Positions 8,024 through 16,907 of a DNA stretch of 52,186 bases are shown here, piece by piece. Origin of the DNA: CAYRIY01 sp964424335 (GTDB lineage: Bacteria > Bacillota > Limnochordia > DTU080 > RSA5); contig CAYRIY010000013.1 of the NCBI GenBank assembly GCA_964424335.1, positions 1 to 52,186 on the forward strand, written 5' to 3'. Position 1 is the first letter of the stretch; each line of letters opens with the position of its first letter. The position numbers and the translations under genes are program-made. The notes under the pieces are model-generated. The model worked only from the letters and a program-made list of their open reading frames with translations, did no database searches and was not told where the DNA came from.

Positions 8024-8803
8024 ATGCTGCGCGGCATCTATACGTCGGCGTCCGGCATGCTCCTTGAAGGGATGCGTACCGACGTCGTCGCAAACAATCT
8101 CGCCAACGCGCAAACCCGCGGCTTCAAGGGCCAATCGGCGTCCGTGCGCGCCTTTCCGGAAATGCTGGTTCACCGCATCAACGATCGTGCGACGATGAAC
8201 CCAATCGACCCTAGACCTTTGATCGGGTATTTGGGGACAGGCGCCGCGATCGACGAGTTTGCGCTCTCCATGACGCAAGGGGCCCTCGAGTTTACAGGCC
8301 GGGGACTTGATCTTGCGATCGACGGACCCGCATTCTTCTCTTTTGAGACGCCGGATGGAGACACGGTCTACTCCCGAGACGGCCGCATGCATGTCGACAT
8401 GGACGGGTTTATCGTCAACTCAAGCGGGCTACGGCTGCTCGGCGCGGATGGAGGGCCGATTCAAGTCGGCGCGGCTGCAGATCCCGTGGTCGACCCCGAG
8501 GGACGGGTGTGGATCGACGGCGCTGTGGTCGCCGAGGTCGCTCTTTGGGAGTTTCCCGAGCCACGGGCGCTCGAGCGGCTGGGTGAGAACCTGCTCGCTC
8601 CTACGGAGGGTTCAGGCGCCGCGTTGGCAGCAACCGGCTCGCAAATCCATAGAGAGCATCTAGAACTTTCAAACGTGAACGTGGTTCGAGAAATGGTCGA
8701 CATGATCGCGATCCAGCGAGCGTATGAAGCAAACCAGCGCATGATCACGACCCAGGACGAAACCTTAGGGCGCCTGATCAACGACGTGCCGTCGATGCGG
8801 TAA
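8024..8803 (+). CDS. flgF: Flagellar basal-body rod protein FlgF (FlhO type)
   Basis: This 259-residue rod protein has the N-terminal rod motif ANNLANAQTRGFK and a C-terminal helix with VNVVREMVDMIAIQRAYEAN, the paired terminal helices that assemble flagellar axial proteins. A G-rich Shine-Dalgarno lies just before ATG 8024. In B. subtilis flhO and flhP follow mbl and encode the distal-rod proteins, and the same order is seen here. FlgF is preferred over FlgG because the next gene is the clearer FlgG. Confidence 0.9.
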   Translation: MLRGIYTSASGMLLEGMRTDVVANNLANAQTRGFKGQSASVRAFPEMLVHRINDRATMNPIDPRPLIGYLGTGAAIDEFALSMTQGALEFTGRGLDLAIDGPAFFSFETPDGDTVYSRDGRMHVDMDGFIVNSSGLRLLGADGGPIQVGAAADPVVDPEGRVWIDGAVVAEVALWEFPEPRALERLGENLLAPTEGSGAALAATGSQIHREHLELSNVNVVREMVDMIAIQRAYEANQRMITTQDETLGRLINDVPSMR

Positions 8804-8947
8804 CGTCAGGTTCGATCCAAATTCAAATACATGGCAGTGTCAAGGCGAAGAGGCCGGACCGAGGCGATGAGTGGGACGGTCGGGATGCGTTCATCGTCAG
8901 GAAGCCTTACGGGCCGCCGACTGACCGAGGCGGTTCATCTTAAAATC

Positions 8948-8961
8948 GTTCAAACTTGAAC
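8948..8961. promoter_or_regulatory. Dyad GTTCAA-AC-TTGAAC upstream of flgG
   Basis: A 6-bp inverted repeat with a 2-base centre lies at 8948-8961, in the 296-base spacer between flgF and flgG (8804-9099). It looks like an operator half-site pair. Nothing else in this spacer could be identified with confidence; no sigma-28 promoter (TAAA and GCCGATAA type) was found. Confidence 0.3.
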
Positions 8962-9099
8962 TCGCTTTGTGATAAGCGCTGCCAGTTCATTGAAGAGAGC
9001 GTTCGTTATTGCGGGCGTGATGTCCGTATGGACCGCTCATCTGTATTGATTGGCCGCGCTCTTCATTTTTCAAAATCTAAAAAGAAAGGGCGATGCACC

Positions 9100-9888
9100 A
9101 TGATGAGGTCGCTTCACACGGCAGCCTCGGGAATGGCGGGACAACAATTCAACATCGATACGATCGCCAACAATCTCGCAAACGTGAACACCACCGGGTT
9201 TAAGAAGAGCAGAGCGGACTTTCAAGACTTGCTCTATCAAAGCGTGCGCTTTGCGGGCACCCCGGTGACGGCAGGCGCTCAGATACCGACGGGCATTCAA
9301 ATCGGACATGGCGTTCGAACCGTGGCGACGCAAAAAATCTTCTCCCAAGGCACGTTTAAGCAGACGGACAACCCGCTCGACGTGGTGATCGAAGGGGACG
9401 GGTTCTTCCAGGTGCTGATGCCCGACGGAACGATCGCCTACACCCGAGACGGCGCGTTCAAGCAGGATGCAAATGGTCGGATCGTCACGTCGGACGGCTT
9501 TTACCTAGAGCCGGAGATCATGATTCCCGAATCGGCGGTTCAAATCGCGATCGGGACCGATGGGACGGTCTCGGTGACCATTTCAGGGGACAGTGAGCCG
9601 CAGACGGTCGGTCAGATCGAACTCGCGCGGTTCATCAACCCGGCCGGTCTGCAAAGCGCCGGGCGAAACCTGTACTTCGCCACCGCGGCGTCCGGCGCTC
9701 CGCTCGTGGGCATCGCCGGACTGGATGGCCTTGGCAATTTGGCTCAAGGGTTCCTCGAGATGTCCAACGTGCAGGTGGTCGAGGAGATGGTCGCGATGAT
9801 CACGAGCCAGCGGGCCTATGAAGTAAACTCTCGGGCGATCCAGGCCTCTGACGACATGCTGCAGACAGCGAACAACTTGAGGCGGTAG
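9100..9888 (+). CDS. flgG: Flagellar distal rod protein FlgG (FlhP type)
   Basis: This 262-residue protein begins MMRSLHTAASGM and contains ANNLANVNTTGFKKSRADFQ, the FlgG signature. It ends with the conserved VVEEMVAMITSQRAYEVNS helix and NNLRR. It forms the distal rod crossing periplasm and outer membrane. The frame is open from 8956, but that upstream stretch does not resemble the family, and AAAGGG at 9085-9090 serves ATG 9100. The flgA start follows 6 bases after the stop. Confidence 0.95.
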   Translation: MMRSLHTAASGMAGQQFNIDTIANNLANVNTTGFKKSRADFQDLLYQSVRFAGTPVTAGAQIPTGIQIGHGVRTVATQKIFSQGTFKQTDNPLDVVIEGDGFFQVLMPDGTIAYTRDGAFKQDANGRIVTSDGFYLEPEIMIPESAVQIAIGTDGTVSVTISGDSEPQTVGQIELARFINPAGLQSAGRNLYFATAASGAPLVGIAGLDGLGNLAQGFLEMSNVQVVEEMVAMITSQRAYEVNSRAIQASDDMLQTANNLRR

Positions 9889-9894
9889 TCAGCG

Positions 9895-10869
9895 TTGAGT
9901 ACGTTTGGCGCGGGACGCATCTGGGCCTCGATTTGCACCATCGCATGCGCGCTTTTGCTTGCAGTCCCTTTGGGCGCACAAACGCCGCTCGCCACGGTCG
10001 CGCTGCTAGCCGATGCGTGGGTCGAAGGGGATACGGTGTACCTCGGCTACATTGCAAAGATCGATGCCGCATGTGAGTCGCTTCGCCTCGAGCTCGCGCG
10101 GCTCTCCGGCGGCCAGGCGCCGCCGCCCGGCTCGGCGCGCAGCGTGACTCTCGGAACGGTGCAAATGCGCATGCGGCAGGCCCGTTTGCCGGGCGGGGAG
10201 ATTCTCCTGATCGCGGCTCGGCAGGCGACCCGCGTCAGCACGGCGGGGATCCGCGTCGGCGCGGAAGCGCTGCATGAGGCCGTGCGGGACTGGTATTTGC
10301 GCCTTGGCGCCGTTCCTGAAACCGCGCAACTCGTGCTGGAGGTCGACGCGCGCGAGTTTGTAGCGCCCGTGGGCGATTTGGAGTTTCGCATCTCGTCGAG
10401 GAGCCCGGCGTGGGGCGCGTACACCGTACCCGTCGAGGTGTACCACAATCAGCGCTTTTGGCGGCGCGTGAACGTAAGCGTGCGAGCCGGGGTCGTGCAA
10501 CTCGCGCCGGTGACCGTCCGCACGTTTCAACGTGGGGAAGTCGTTCATCCCGAGGATGTGACCTACGTGGAGACGGAACTAGCCAGGCCGCTCGAACCGT
10601 GGTTGGTTCCCGGTGAGATCAGGGCGGTCCGCTTTATTGGCGAAGGCGCGGTCTTGACCGAGCGCTCCGTGGAACGGATGCCGGACGTGGCTCGTGGCGA
10701 GAGCGTTTTGGTGGCCGCGAAGGTCGGCAAGGTGATCGTGGAAATCGCCGGGATCGCCGATCAAGACGGATTTGTTGGCGAGGAGATGGCGGTGCTCAAC
10801 CCGAGTTCCGGCAAGAGACTGTCGGGCACCTTGGCCCCGGACGGCACGGTCTGGGTCGCGGGTCTATAG
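9895..10869 (+). CDS. flgA: Flagellar P-ring assembly chaperone FlgA
   Basis: This 324-residue exported protein has a signal peptide (WASICTIACALLLAVPLGAQ) and a C-terminal SAF-type domain seen in FlgA: the VTVRTFQRGEVVHPEDVTYV segment, then VLTERSVERMPDV, and a final beta domain. FlgA acts in the periplasm to help assemble the FlgI P-ring. It probably starts at TTG 9895, with GAGGCGG inside the end of flgG as ribosome site. The downstream flgH and flgI genes make its role clear. Confidence 0.88.
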   Translation: MSTFGAGRIWASICTIACALLLAVPLGAQTPLATVALLADAWVEGDTVYLGYIAKIDAACESLRLELARLSGGQAPPPGSARSVTLGTVQMRMRQARLPGGEILLIAARQATRVSTAGIRVGAEALHEAVRDWYLRLGAVPETAQLVLEVDAREFVAPVGDLEFRISSRSPAWGAYTVPVEVYHNQRFWRRVNVSVRAGVVQLAPVTVRTFQRGEVVHPEDVTYVETELARPLEPWLVPGEIRAVRFIGEGAVLTERSVERMPDVARGESVLVAAKVGKVIVEIAGIADQDGFVGEEMAVLNPSSGKRLSGTLAPDGTVWVAGL

Positions 10870-10885
10870 GCAGATCGCCGAAGCG

Positions 10886-10915
10886 GCTGCTCGTTTAGGC
10901 ACTTAAACGAGCAGC
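10886..10915 (+). repeat. Perfect 12-bp hairpin between flgA and flgH
   Basis: GCTGCTCGTTTA (10886-10897) pairs perfectly with 10904-10915 around a 6-base loop. It lies 6 bases before the AAGGAGAG ribosome site of flgH, and a purine-rich, T-free stretch follows. It is therefore not a standard terminator. It may protect the mRNA end, mark a processing site or set the flgA:flgH ratio. Confidence 0.7.
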
Positions 10916-10936
10916 GGAGAAAGGAGAGACCAACAC

Positions 10937-11515
10937 ATGAACCGACGTACACAGGCGCTCATCGCCCTGGGGATTTTGCTCACATGGACGGCGGTCGGGT
11001 CGGCCGCATCGCTTTGGGCTGACGGGTCTTCACTGTTTGCCGACCGAAAGGCTCGCCGAGTGGGCGACCTTTTGACCTTGATCATCGTCGAGCGATCGGC
11101 GGCGTCTCAGGAGGCGGCCACGCGGATGTCGCAAGACGGCGAGGTGCGCATCGGTCCGGGACTTGGAATCCTATCGAGCGTCTTGCCGCTCATATCCGCG
11201 AGCGGCGAGGATTCTTCGACGGCCGGAGGGGCGACCACCCGCGGGGGCAGCCTCGAGGCCAAGATGACGACCAAGGTAGTCGAGGTGCTGCCAAACGACG
11301 TCTTGCGGATCGAAGGGCGCCAGACGATCGTGATCAACAACGAGACGCAAGAGATCATCGTCTCAGGCCTCGTGCGCTCTCGAGACGTCTCCCCGGAGAA
11401 CACGGTGCTCTCAACGTACGTCGCAGACGCGCACATCACCTTCGTCGGGGCCGGGGCCCTGGGAGCAAAGCAACAGCCAGGCCTGCTCACACGCCTATTT
11501 GACTGGCTGTTGTAA
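10937..11515 (+). CDS. flgH: Flagellar L-ring protein FlgH
   Basis: This 192-residue protein forms the outer-membrane ring around the flagellar rod. The family features SLFADRKARRVGDLLTLIIVE and the C-terminal GLVRSRDVSPENTVLSTYVADA stretch are present. Unlike proteobacterial FlgH it has no lipobox; the signal ends near VGSAASLWA and the whole protein has no cysteine, so it cannot be a lipoprotein. The start ATG has AAGGAGAG at about 8 bases. It lies between flgA and flgI. Confidence 0.94.
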   Translation: MNRRTQALIALGILLTWTAVGSAASLWADGSSLFADRKARRVGDLLTLIIVERSAASQEAATRMSQDGEVRIGPGLGILSSVLPLISASGEDSSTAGGATTRGGSLEAKMTTKVVEVLPNDVLRIEGRQTIVINNETQEIIVSGLVRSRDVSPENTVLSTYVADAHITFVGAGALGAKQQPGLLTRLFDWLL

Positions 11516-11575
11516 CGCCTCTGCCCATTGGGACGGCGGCCAATCGGATTTATAAAAGGAGAGGGGACACGTCAC

Positions 11576-12757
11576 GTGGTCGAACTGCCGCGCTCGTTAT
11601 TGAAATTGCTTCGCTTCTACGTGGGTGGGTTGCTGATCGTGGCGCTTGTGACCCAAGTCCCGGCGCCAACGGCGGCACAGGTCGCCCAGACCGCATCGGC
11701 TTCGATCGCTTGGGAACAGCCTACAGTACGGGTGAAAGAGCTGGCTCGCATTGATGCTGTACGGGATAACCAGCTCTCGGGCCTTGGCCTTGTCATCGGG
11801 CTGAATGGAACGGGGGACGGCCGCGGCGCGCAAGCCAATGTGCAGATGGTCGCCAATATGCTCGAGCGGTTTGGCATTACGGTGTCAGCCCACGATCTTC
11901 GCCTGAGGAACGTGGCCGCCGTCATGGTGACCGCGACCCTGCCGGCGTTTGCCCGCGAAGGGGACGTCATCGACGTGACCGTCTCGTCCTTTGGCGATGC
12001 TCGCAGCCTTCAGGGCGGGTTTTTGCTGCAAACGCCGCTTACCGCCGCCAATGGAGACGTGTACGCCGTCGCCCAGGGTCCCGTATCGATCGGGGGGCTT
12101 AACGTCCGGAGCGGCGGCGCCAGAGTACAGGAGAATCACCCGGTAGTAGGCCGCGTGGCAAACGGTGCGATCGTGGAGCGATCCGTGCCGATCAACCTTG
12201 CCGAGGGTGGAACGCTCACGTGGGTGCTGCGAGAGCCCGACTTTGCGACGGCTGCACGGGTTGCGGACGCCATCAACGCGCTCACCGGGGAAGAGGTTGC
12301 ACGGGCGGTCGACCAAAGCGCAATTACCGTGCGCGTGCCCGAGGCAATGAGATCTGATCCGATTCCCTTTATCGCCCGGGTGGAAGAGATCGCGATACAA
12401 CCCGACGCCACGGCAAAGATCGTCATCAACGAGAGGACGGGCACGGTCGTCTTAGGCCACGATGTGCGCATCGCGACCGTCGCCGTAGCCCACGGTGGTA
12501 TCAGCGTGCGCGTGGAGCCGAAGGTCGAAGTGTCTCAGCCGCCGCCTTTTTCTAACGGGCAAACCGTAATCACTCGGAGCGCCCAAGTGACCGTGACGGA
12601 AAGTCCCGGCCGTTTGATGGTGCTCGAGACGGGGGCAAGCGTGCACGACCTCGTTGAGGCGCTCAACTCGGTCGGCGCCACGCCGAGGGACGTTGTGGCG
12701 ATTTTGCAGGCGATCAAGTCGGCCGGCGCGCTGTACGGCGTCTTGGAGGTAATGTGA
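11576..12757 (+). CDS. flgI: Flagellar P-ring protein FlgI
   Basis: This 393-residue periplasmic ring protein has a signal segment (FYVGGLLIVALVTQVPAPTA) followed by VRVKELARIDAVRDNQLSGL and GLVIGLNGTGDG, the FlgI signature. It ends VVAILQAIKSAGALYGVLEV as usual. The frame is open from 11528, but AAAAGGAGAGGGG at 11555-11567 places the start at GTG 11576. The P-ring supports the rod in the peptidoglycan layer of diderms. The stop codon directly abuts the next ATG. Confidence 0.96.
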   Translation: MVELPRSLLKLLRFYVGGLLIVALVTQVPAPTAAQVAQTASASIAWEQPTVRVKELARIDAVRDNQLSGLGLVIGLNGTGDGRGAQANVQMVANMLERFGITVSAHDLRLRNVAAVMVTATLPAFAREGDVIDVTVSSFGDARSLQGGFLLQTPLTAANGDVYAVAQGPVSIGGLNVRSGGARVQENHPVVGRVANGAIVERSVPINLAEGGTLTWVLREPDFATAARVADAINALTGEEVARAVDQSAITVRVPEAMRSDPIPFIARVEEIAIQPDATAKIVINERTGTVVLGHDVRIATVAVAHGGISVRVEPKVEVSQPPPFSNGQTVITRSAQVTVTESPGRLMVLETGASVHDLVEALNSVGATPRDVVAILQAIKSAGALYGVLEVM

Positions 12758-13123
12758 ATGCGGATCGCTGACCGCCCAGCTTTTGCGAGCTTTGCGGCTC
12801 GGGATGCCGCCGTTTGGTCCGCTGGGACATCGTCGTTTGAACAGCAGTTGGACAAGGCGCGATCCATTCAAGAAGCAAAGAGCAACGAGTCTAGCGAGGG
12901 AAGCGATCAAGCGCTTCGCTCCGCAGTGGAGAGCTTTGAAGCCTACTTCATCCACCAGATGATCAAAGGGATGCGGCAGACCATACCCGAGGGCGGGCTC
13001 TTTGAAAAGAGTTTCGCCCGCGAGATCTACGAGGACGCCATGGACCAAGAGCGGTCTGCCAACTTGGCCGCAGCCGGAGGCATCGGCCTTGCAAAGCTCC
13101 TATATGACCAGCTCGCCAAATGA
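12758..13123 (+). CDS. flgJ: Rod-binding protein, FlgJ N-terminal type
   Basis: This 121-residue protein matches only the rod-binding domain of FlgJ: the SAVESFEAYFIHQMIKGMRQ stretch and the SFAREIYEDAMDQERS region. The muramidase domain fused to FlgJ in enterobacteria is missing, as in many other bacteria, so a separate enzyme must open the wall. It starts immediately after the flgI stop and ends the flagellar run. Confidence 0.9.
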   Translation: MRIADRPAFASFAARDAAVWSAGTSSFEQQLDKARSIQEAKSNESSEGSDQALRSAVESFEAYFIHQMIKGMRQTIPEGGLFEKSFAREIYEDAMDQERSANLAAAGGIGLAKLLYDQLAK

Positions 13124-13130
13124 TGGGTGA

Positions 13131-13151
13131 GCGGTCGCGGCCTTTGACCGC
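13131..13151 (+). terminator. Weak hairpin after flgJ
   Basis: GCGGTC (13131-13136) pairs with GACCGC (13146-13151) around a 9-base loop, 8 bases after the flgJ stop. There is no T-tract, so termination is only possible. Confidence 0.35.
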
Positions 13152-13252
13152 CAAATGTTGGATTGCCAGGGCATTAGAGGATGGGCAGACCAGCCGGGGA
13201 ATAGTCACGGAAAAGATTTGAGGTGACGTCTTCATGCGAGTGAAGAGGATAC

Positions 13253-14653
13253 GTGCGTCGCTCGTCGTTTAGCGTTTTCCTATTCATCATCATAGCGCTT
13301 TTTTTCCTCGTTCCTGACGCCTTGTCGGAGGAGGCCCGGCTCGTTGACCTCGGCCCCGTTCATCCGATACTTACACCATCCGAGTTTCGGCTCTTCGTAG
13401 AGGACGTTTCCGATGCGACGTACCGCGTCTGGCACTCCCAGTCGCCGCCCAAGGTCATTGTCGATGTGGGCGCTCGTCCCTTGGCTCCTAAGGAGATCGC
13501 CATCCGCGATCCAGCCGTGGAGCGGGTTCGCATCGCAGAGGGACCACTTGGCGCGCGCATCGTCATCGATCTAGGTTACGCGCTTCCTCGACCGATCGTC
13601 GAAAAGGAGGCGAACGGACTCCTCGTCGTCGTGCCCAAGCTGTTTCAAATCGTCGAGGAGATCACGATCGCACGGGGAATTGTGTATGGCTCGGTTCGTG
13701 CGGGGGAGGTGCACGGACCCTTGAGCGTAAAGTACTTAAAGGTCGACCCGACGCGGCCAGGCGTTTCCGTTCGCCCGATGCTTTCAGGGGATGCGTTTGG
13801 GCGCGCAAGCCTGCGAGACGTCGTGGCGCGATCCGGCGCGATCGCCGGCCTCAACGGCGGTTTTTTTCACTGGTCGGGAAGGCCTCTTGGCCTGCTGATA
13901 AGAGACGGCGAGCTCGTGAGCGAGTCGATCTACGATCGGACGGCGTTTGGAATCGACGGCAACGGCCTTCCGTTCATCGAGCGACTCGGTACAAGACTCT
14001 GGATTGAAACGCCCTACGGCAACTTGATCGTCGACGGCATCAATCGCCCACGGAGCTCCGGCGAAATCGTGGTGTACACGGCAGACTTCGGCCGGTTGCC
14101 TCAAGGCGCGGGCGATTGGCTCTTGATCGAGGATGGGCGGGTGTCGACACGGCGGGCGCAGGAAGCTCCTGCCGAAGGGTTCGCCATTAACTTTGACTTA
14201 GGCGACCCGCGGCTCGAACGGCTCCGGCCGGGAGATCGACTCGCCTTTCGCTATGCCGTCGAGCCGATTGTGCCAGGGGGCGTGCAGTTTGCAATCGGTG
14301 GCGGCCCGCAGCTCGTGAGGGACGGGAAAGTCGCCATAACCGGGGTGGAGGAGCGATTTCAGGCCGACGTATTGATCGGGCGAGCGCCACGATCCGCCCT
14401 TGGCGTCACGCGCGACGGTCAGCTACTCCTGGTTGTCGTTGACGGCCGCAGCAATGGCCGCAGCGTAGGGGCGACCCTTGGCGAACTTGCTGAATTGATG
14501 ATTCGCCTCGGGGCCGAATCGGCGATGAATCTGGACGGCGGAGGATCGAGTACGCTCGTATTGAACGGCATCGTGCTCAATCAGCCGTCGGGCGGGGAAG
14601 AGCGCCTGATCGCCTCCGCAATCTTGGTCTTTTTGACGGACGATGCTTCGTGA
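13253..14653 (+). CDS. Secreted AMIN-domain phosphodiester glycosidase family protein
   Basis: This 466-residue protein has a signal peptide (FSVFLFIIIALFFLVPDALS), then a region of about 100 residues resembling an AMIN domain (KVIVDVG, VERVRIAEG, ARIVIDLGY), which in other proteins binds peptidoglycan or envelope partners. The rest is a phosphodiester glycosidase (NAGPA-like) domain with IAGLNGGFFHWSGRPLGLLI and the C-terminal SAMNLDGGGSSTLVLNG motif. Relatives remove N-acetylglucosamine linked by phosphodiester bonds, but the substrate here is unknown. GTG 13253 follows AAGAGG closely. It sits between the flagellar genes and an S55 peptidase, which suggests an envelope role. Confidence 0.82.
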   Translation: MRRSSFSVFLFIIIALFFLVPDALSEEARLVDLGPVHPILTPSEFRLFVEDVSDATYRVWHSQSPPKVIVDVGARPLAPKEIAIRDPAVERVRIAEGPLGARIVIDLGYALPRPIVEKEANGLLVVVPKLFQIVEEITIARGIVYGSVRAGEVHGPLSVKYLKVDPTRPGVSVRPMLSGDAFGRASLRDVVARSGAIAGLNGGFFHWSGRPLGLLIRDGELVSESIYDRTAFGIDGNGLPFIERLGTRLWIETPYGNLIVDGINRPRSSGEIVVYTADFGRLPQGAGDWLLIEDGRVSTRRAQEAPAEGFAINFDLGDPRLERLRPGDRLAFRYAVEPIVPGGVQFAIGGGPQLVRDGKVAITGVEERFQADVLIGRAPRSALGVTRDGQLLLVVVDGRSNGRSVGATLGELAELMIRLGAESAMNLDGGGSSTLVLNGIVLNQPSGGEERLIASAILVFLTDDAS

Positions 14654-14719
14654 TCAAGCGGCGCGGCGTGCCGTACCCCCATTTTGAATGTGAGTGATTG
14701 TGACTTGAAGCGACTTGCG

Positions 14720-16723
14720 ATGCGCTTTCAAAAAGTGATCTTGATCGCGGCATTGTTCACGTTGGCAAGCGCCGGCTGGGCATTTGCAGGCGCCATCGAG
14801 GTTTATCCCGTGCGGGAAGTCGTTCCGGGACTGGTAGGGAACGGATACACGGTGGTGCAGGGCGATGTGATCGAATCCTTTCCCGTGGAGATACTCGGCG
14901 TCCTGGAGAATGCGGGGCCCGCAGGCGACCTCGTGTTGATCCGCGTCCAAGGCGATGTGATGGAGCGCACCGGCGGCATCGCAGCAGGAATGAGCGGCAG
15001 CCCGGTCTATGTGGACGGACGCCTGCTCGGAGGGATCGGTTACGGATTTGACATGGCCGACCACCGCATCGGTCTCGTCACCCCGGCGGAGGACATGTTG
15101 GAGGTGCTCGCCCTCGCGCGAGCGGGCGCCGAACGTGGAGAAGGCGGGGCGCCGGAGCTTTCGCAGCGCCCTCCCTTGCCGATGGCCGGGGTTGTGATCG
15201 CGCCCGATCCGATAAGCGCTGCAAGCGCGCGCAGCATCGTCGAAGACGATGTCTGGGTGGCCTCGCCGATCGCTACACCTCTGGCGGTTTCGGGGCTTGG
15301 GCCGCGAGCGATGGGGCGCCTCCGCTCACTTGTCGAAGGGCTCGGCTTTGTACCGGTTACCGGTGGTTCCTCCTCCGACCTGACCGCGGTCGAAGAGGAA
15401 TCGAACGAACTCCTTCCCGGAAGCGCGCTCGGCGTCCAACTGATGCGCGGCGATGCGAGCGTCGGGGCGATCGGCACCGTGACGCACGTGGAGGACGGTG
15501 CGTTCGTCGCCTTCGGACACCCCTTCTTTAGCAAGGGAGACGTCTCCTATTTCGCGTCTCGTGCTCAGGTGCTGACCACCGTCACGAGCATTTCCGTTCC
15601 CTTCAAGTTGGCAAACAGCGGCGCCGCCTTGGGAGCGATCACGCAAGACCGGAGCGCAGGGGTCGGCGGAGTGATCGGTGTATTGCCCGAGACGGTGCGC
15701 TTGTCCGCTCGCGTCAAGGACCAAGATCGGGAAAAGCAGACACAATTTCAAGTTGCGGCCGTGCAGGACGAGTTGCTTACCGTTCCCCTCCTCGTGATCG
15801 GCGCCCTGGAAGCGCTCGATCGCGGCATCGACCGGATCGGCGAAGGGACGGGCTGGGTGGAGTTTACCATCTATGGCGATGGCTTGCCGGATCCCCTCGT
15901 TCGGTCCAATATGGTCTACAGCCAGTTTGACGTCGCGGCCGAGTCGCTCGTCGAGGCGTATGAGGCGCTTCTCCTGCTCAGTGAGAACGAGTTTCAAGAC
16001 CCGGAGCTGCGGGCGGTGGAGATCGATGTCCGCATCGAGCAGGGCCGCAGAACGGCGAGCGTCGTCAAGGCGACGCCTCACAGCGAAACGGTGTTTCCGG
16101 GACAGCAAGTCTTGGTCGATGTCGCCCTTCGTCCATATAGGGAGAATACGTTTACGATCACGGTGCCGCTCGATATCCCCGATTGGGTCGCTCCGGGCCA
16201 GACGACCGTATCGGTGCAAGGCGGCGGCTTTGGGTTTGGCGGTTTGCTCCCGGAAGGACTTGACCCATCTTTTCAAATCGGCTGGGAAGATGACGAAGAG
16301 GAGATGGATCGCACGCGGGCAGAGAGCCTCGACAAAATCGTCGAGGATTTTGTGACCCGCCCAAGAAACAACGATCTCGTCCTCGAGTTTTATCCCCCGT
16401 ACGGCTCGACGGCGGCGAGCTCTCCGGACGTTGCAGAATCGGCGGAGCCCGACGAGCATGAGCATGGCGAGCCGAGCGCCTACGCATGGTCGGAGGCGAG
16501 CGCCGACGCCTTTGTCGACATTGCGGACCCAGTGCGCGTGACGCACGCCCTCGAGTATGTCGTCTTGGGAGACGCGTTCTTCTCTCTTGAGATCAAGGCG
16601 CCCGACGAAACACTGGACGAAGCGCCCGCCGAGTCGCCCGCCGAGTCGCTCGAGGATGCGCCAGACCGGGCGCTAAGAGAGGAACCGCCTCGCACGTACG
16701 ATCACCTTCCGTTTGAGCGGTAA
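14720..16723 (+). CDS. S55 (SpoIVB-type) serine peptidase domain protein
   Basis: This protein of about 667 residues has a signal peptide (VILIAALFTLASAGWAFAGA) and an S55 domain: RTGGIAAGMSGSPVYVDGRL near residues 83-102, with the catalytic Ser expected in GMSGSP, then a later AFGHPFFSKGDVSYF motif that supplies the typical His. The C-terminal 250 residues have no clear domain and end in an acidic Glu/Ala/Pro stretch. SpoIVB cleaves SpoIVFA to trigger sigma-K; proteins with this domain order occur in other diderms too, so it is not called SpoIVB. The frame is open from TTG 14684, but ATG 14720 puts the signal peptide at the N-terminus; neither has a strong ribosome site. Confidence 0.8.
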   Translation: MRFQKVILIAALFTLASAGWAFAGAIEVYPVREVVPGLVGNGYTVVQGDVIESFPVEILGVLENAGPAGDLVLIRVQGDVMERTGGIAAGMSGSPVYVDGRLLGGIGYGFDMADHRIGLVTPAEDMLEVLALARAGAERGEGGAPELSQRPPLPMAGVVIAPDPISAASARSIVEDDVWVASPIATPLAVSGLGPRAMGRLRSLVEGLGFVPVTGGSSSDLTAVEEESNELLPGSALGVQLMRGDASVGAIGTVTHVEDGAFVAFGHPFFSKGDVSYFASRAQVLTTVTSISVPFKLANSGAALGAITQDRSAGVGGVIGVLPETVRLSARVKDQDREKQTQFQVAAVQDELLTVPLLVIGALEALDRGIDRIGEGTGWVEFTIYGDGLPDPLVRSNMVYSQFDVAAESLVEAYEALLLLSENEFQDPELRAVEIDVRIEQGRRTASVVKATPHSETVFPGQQVLVDVALRPYRENTFTITVPLDIPDWVAPGQTTVSVQGGGFGFGGLLPEGLDPSFQIGWEDDEEEMDRTRAESLDKIVEDFVTRPRNNDLVLEFYPPYGSTAASSPDVAESAEPDEHEHGEPSAYAWSEASADAFVDIADPVRVTHALEYVVLGDAFFSLEIKAPDETLDEAPAESPAESLEDAPDRALREEPPRTYDHLPFER

Positions 16724-16728
16724 TCCGG

Positions 16729-16752
16729 GGCGGGTCGAATGGTCGATCCGCC
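16729..16752 (+). terminator. Hairpin after the S55 peptidase gene
   Basis: GGCGGGTCGA (16729-16738) pairs with TCGATCCGCC (16743-16752) over 10 bp, including one G-U pair, with a 4-base loop, just after the stop. An A-rich run follows instead of T's, so it is a likely but imperfect terminator. Confidence 0.5.
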
Positions 16753-16768
16753 TAAAAATTCAATCCCC

Positions 16769-16782
16769 GTGACCTGAGTCAC
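16769..16782. promoter_or_regulatory. Dyad GTGAC-CTGA-GTCAC upstream of tamB
   Basis: A perfect 5-bp inverted repeat with a 4-base centre lies at 16769-16782, about 125 bases before tamB. It could be an operator. No promoter could be assigned in this spacer. Confidence 0.25.
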
Positions 16783-16907
16783 ACCGCCGGATTCTCGAAG
16801 GATCAAGGCCCCTTCCTTGCGAATGTCACATCATCGGGAGCACGCTCCTGCCCTTCTTTACGTTTGCCATCCCTTTGTCTCGTAGCCTGTCGATGGAGGA
16901 TCGCGCC

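Noticed and set aside
8804..9099. Small gene or N-terminal extension before flgG
   Set aside because: The frame is open from 8956, but the extension has no family similarity, and a ribosome site serves ATG 9100.
15326..16546. 406-residue reverse-strand frame
   Set aside because: It lies inside the S55 peptidase gene and shows no recognisable features.
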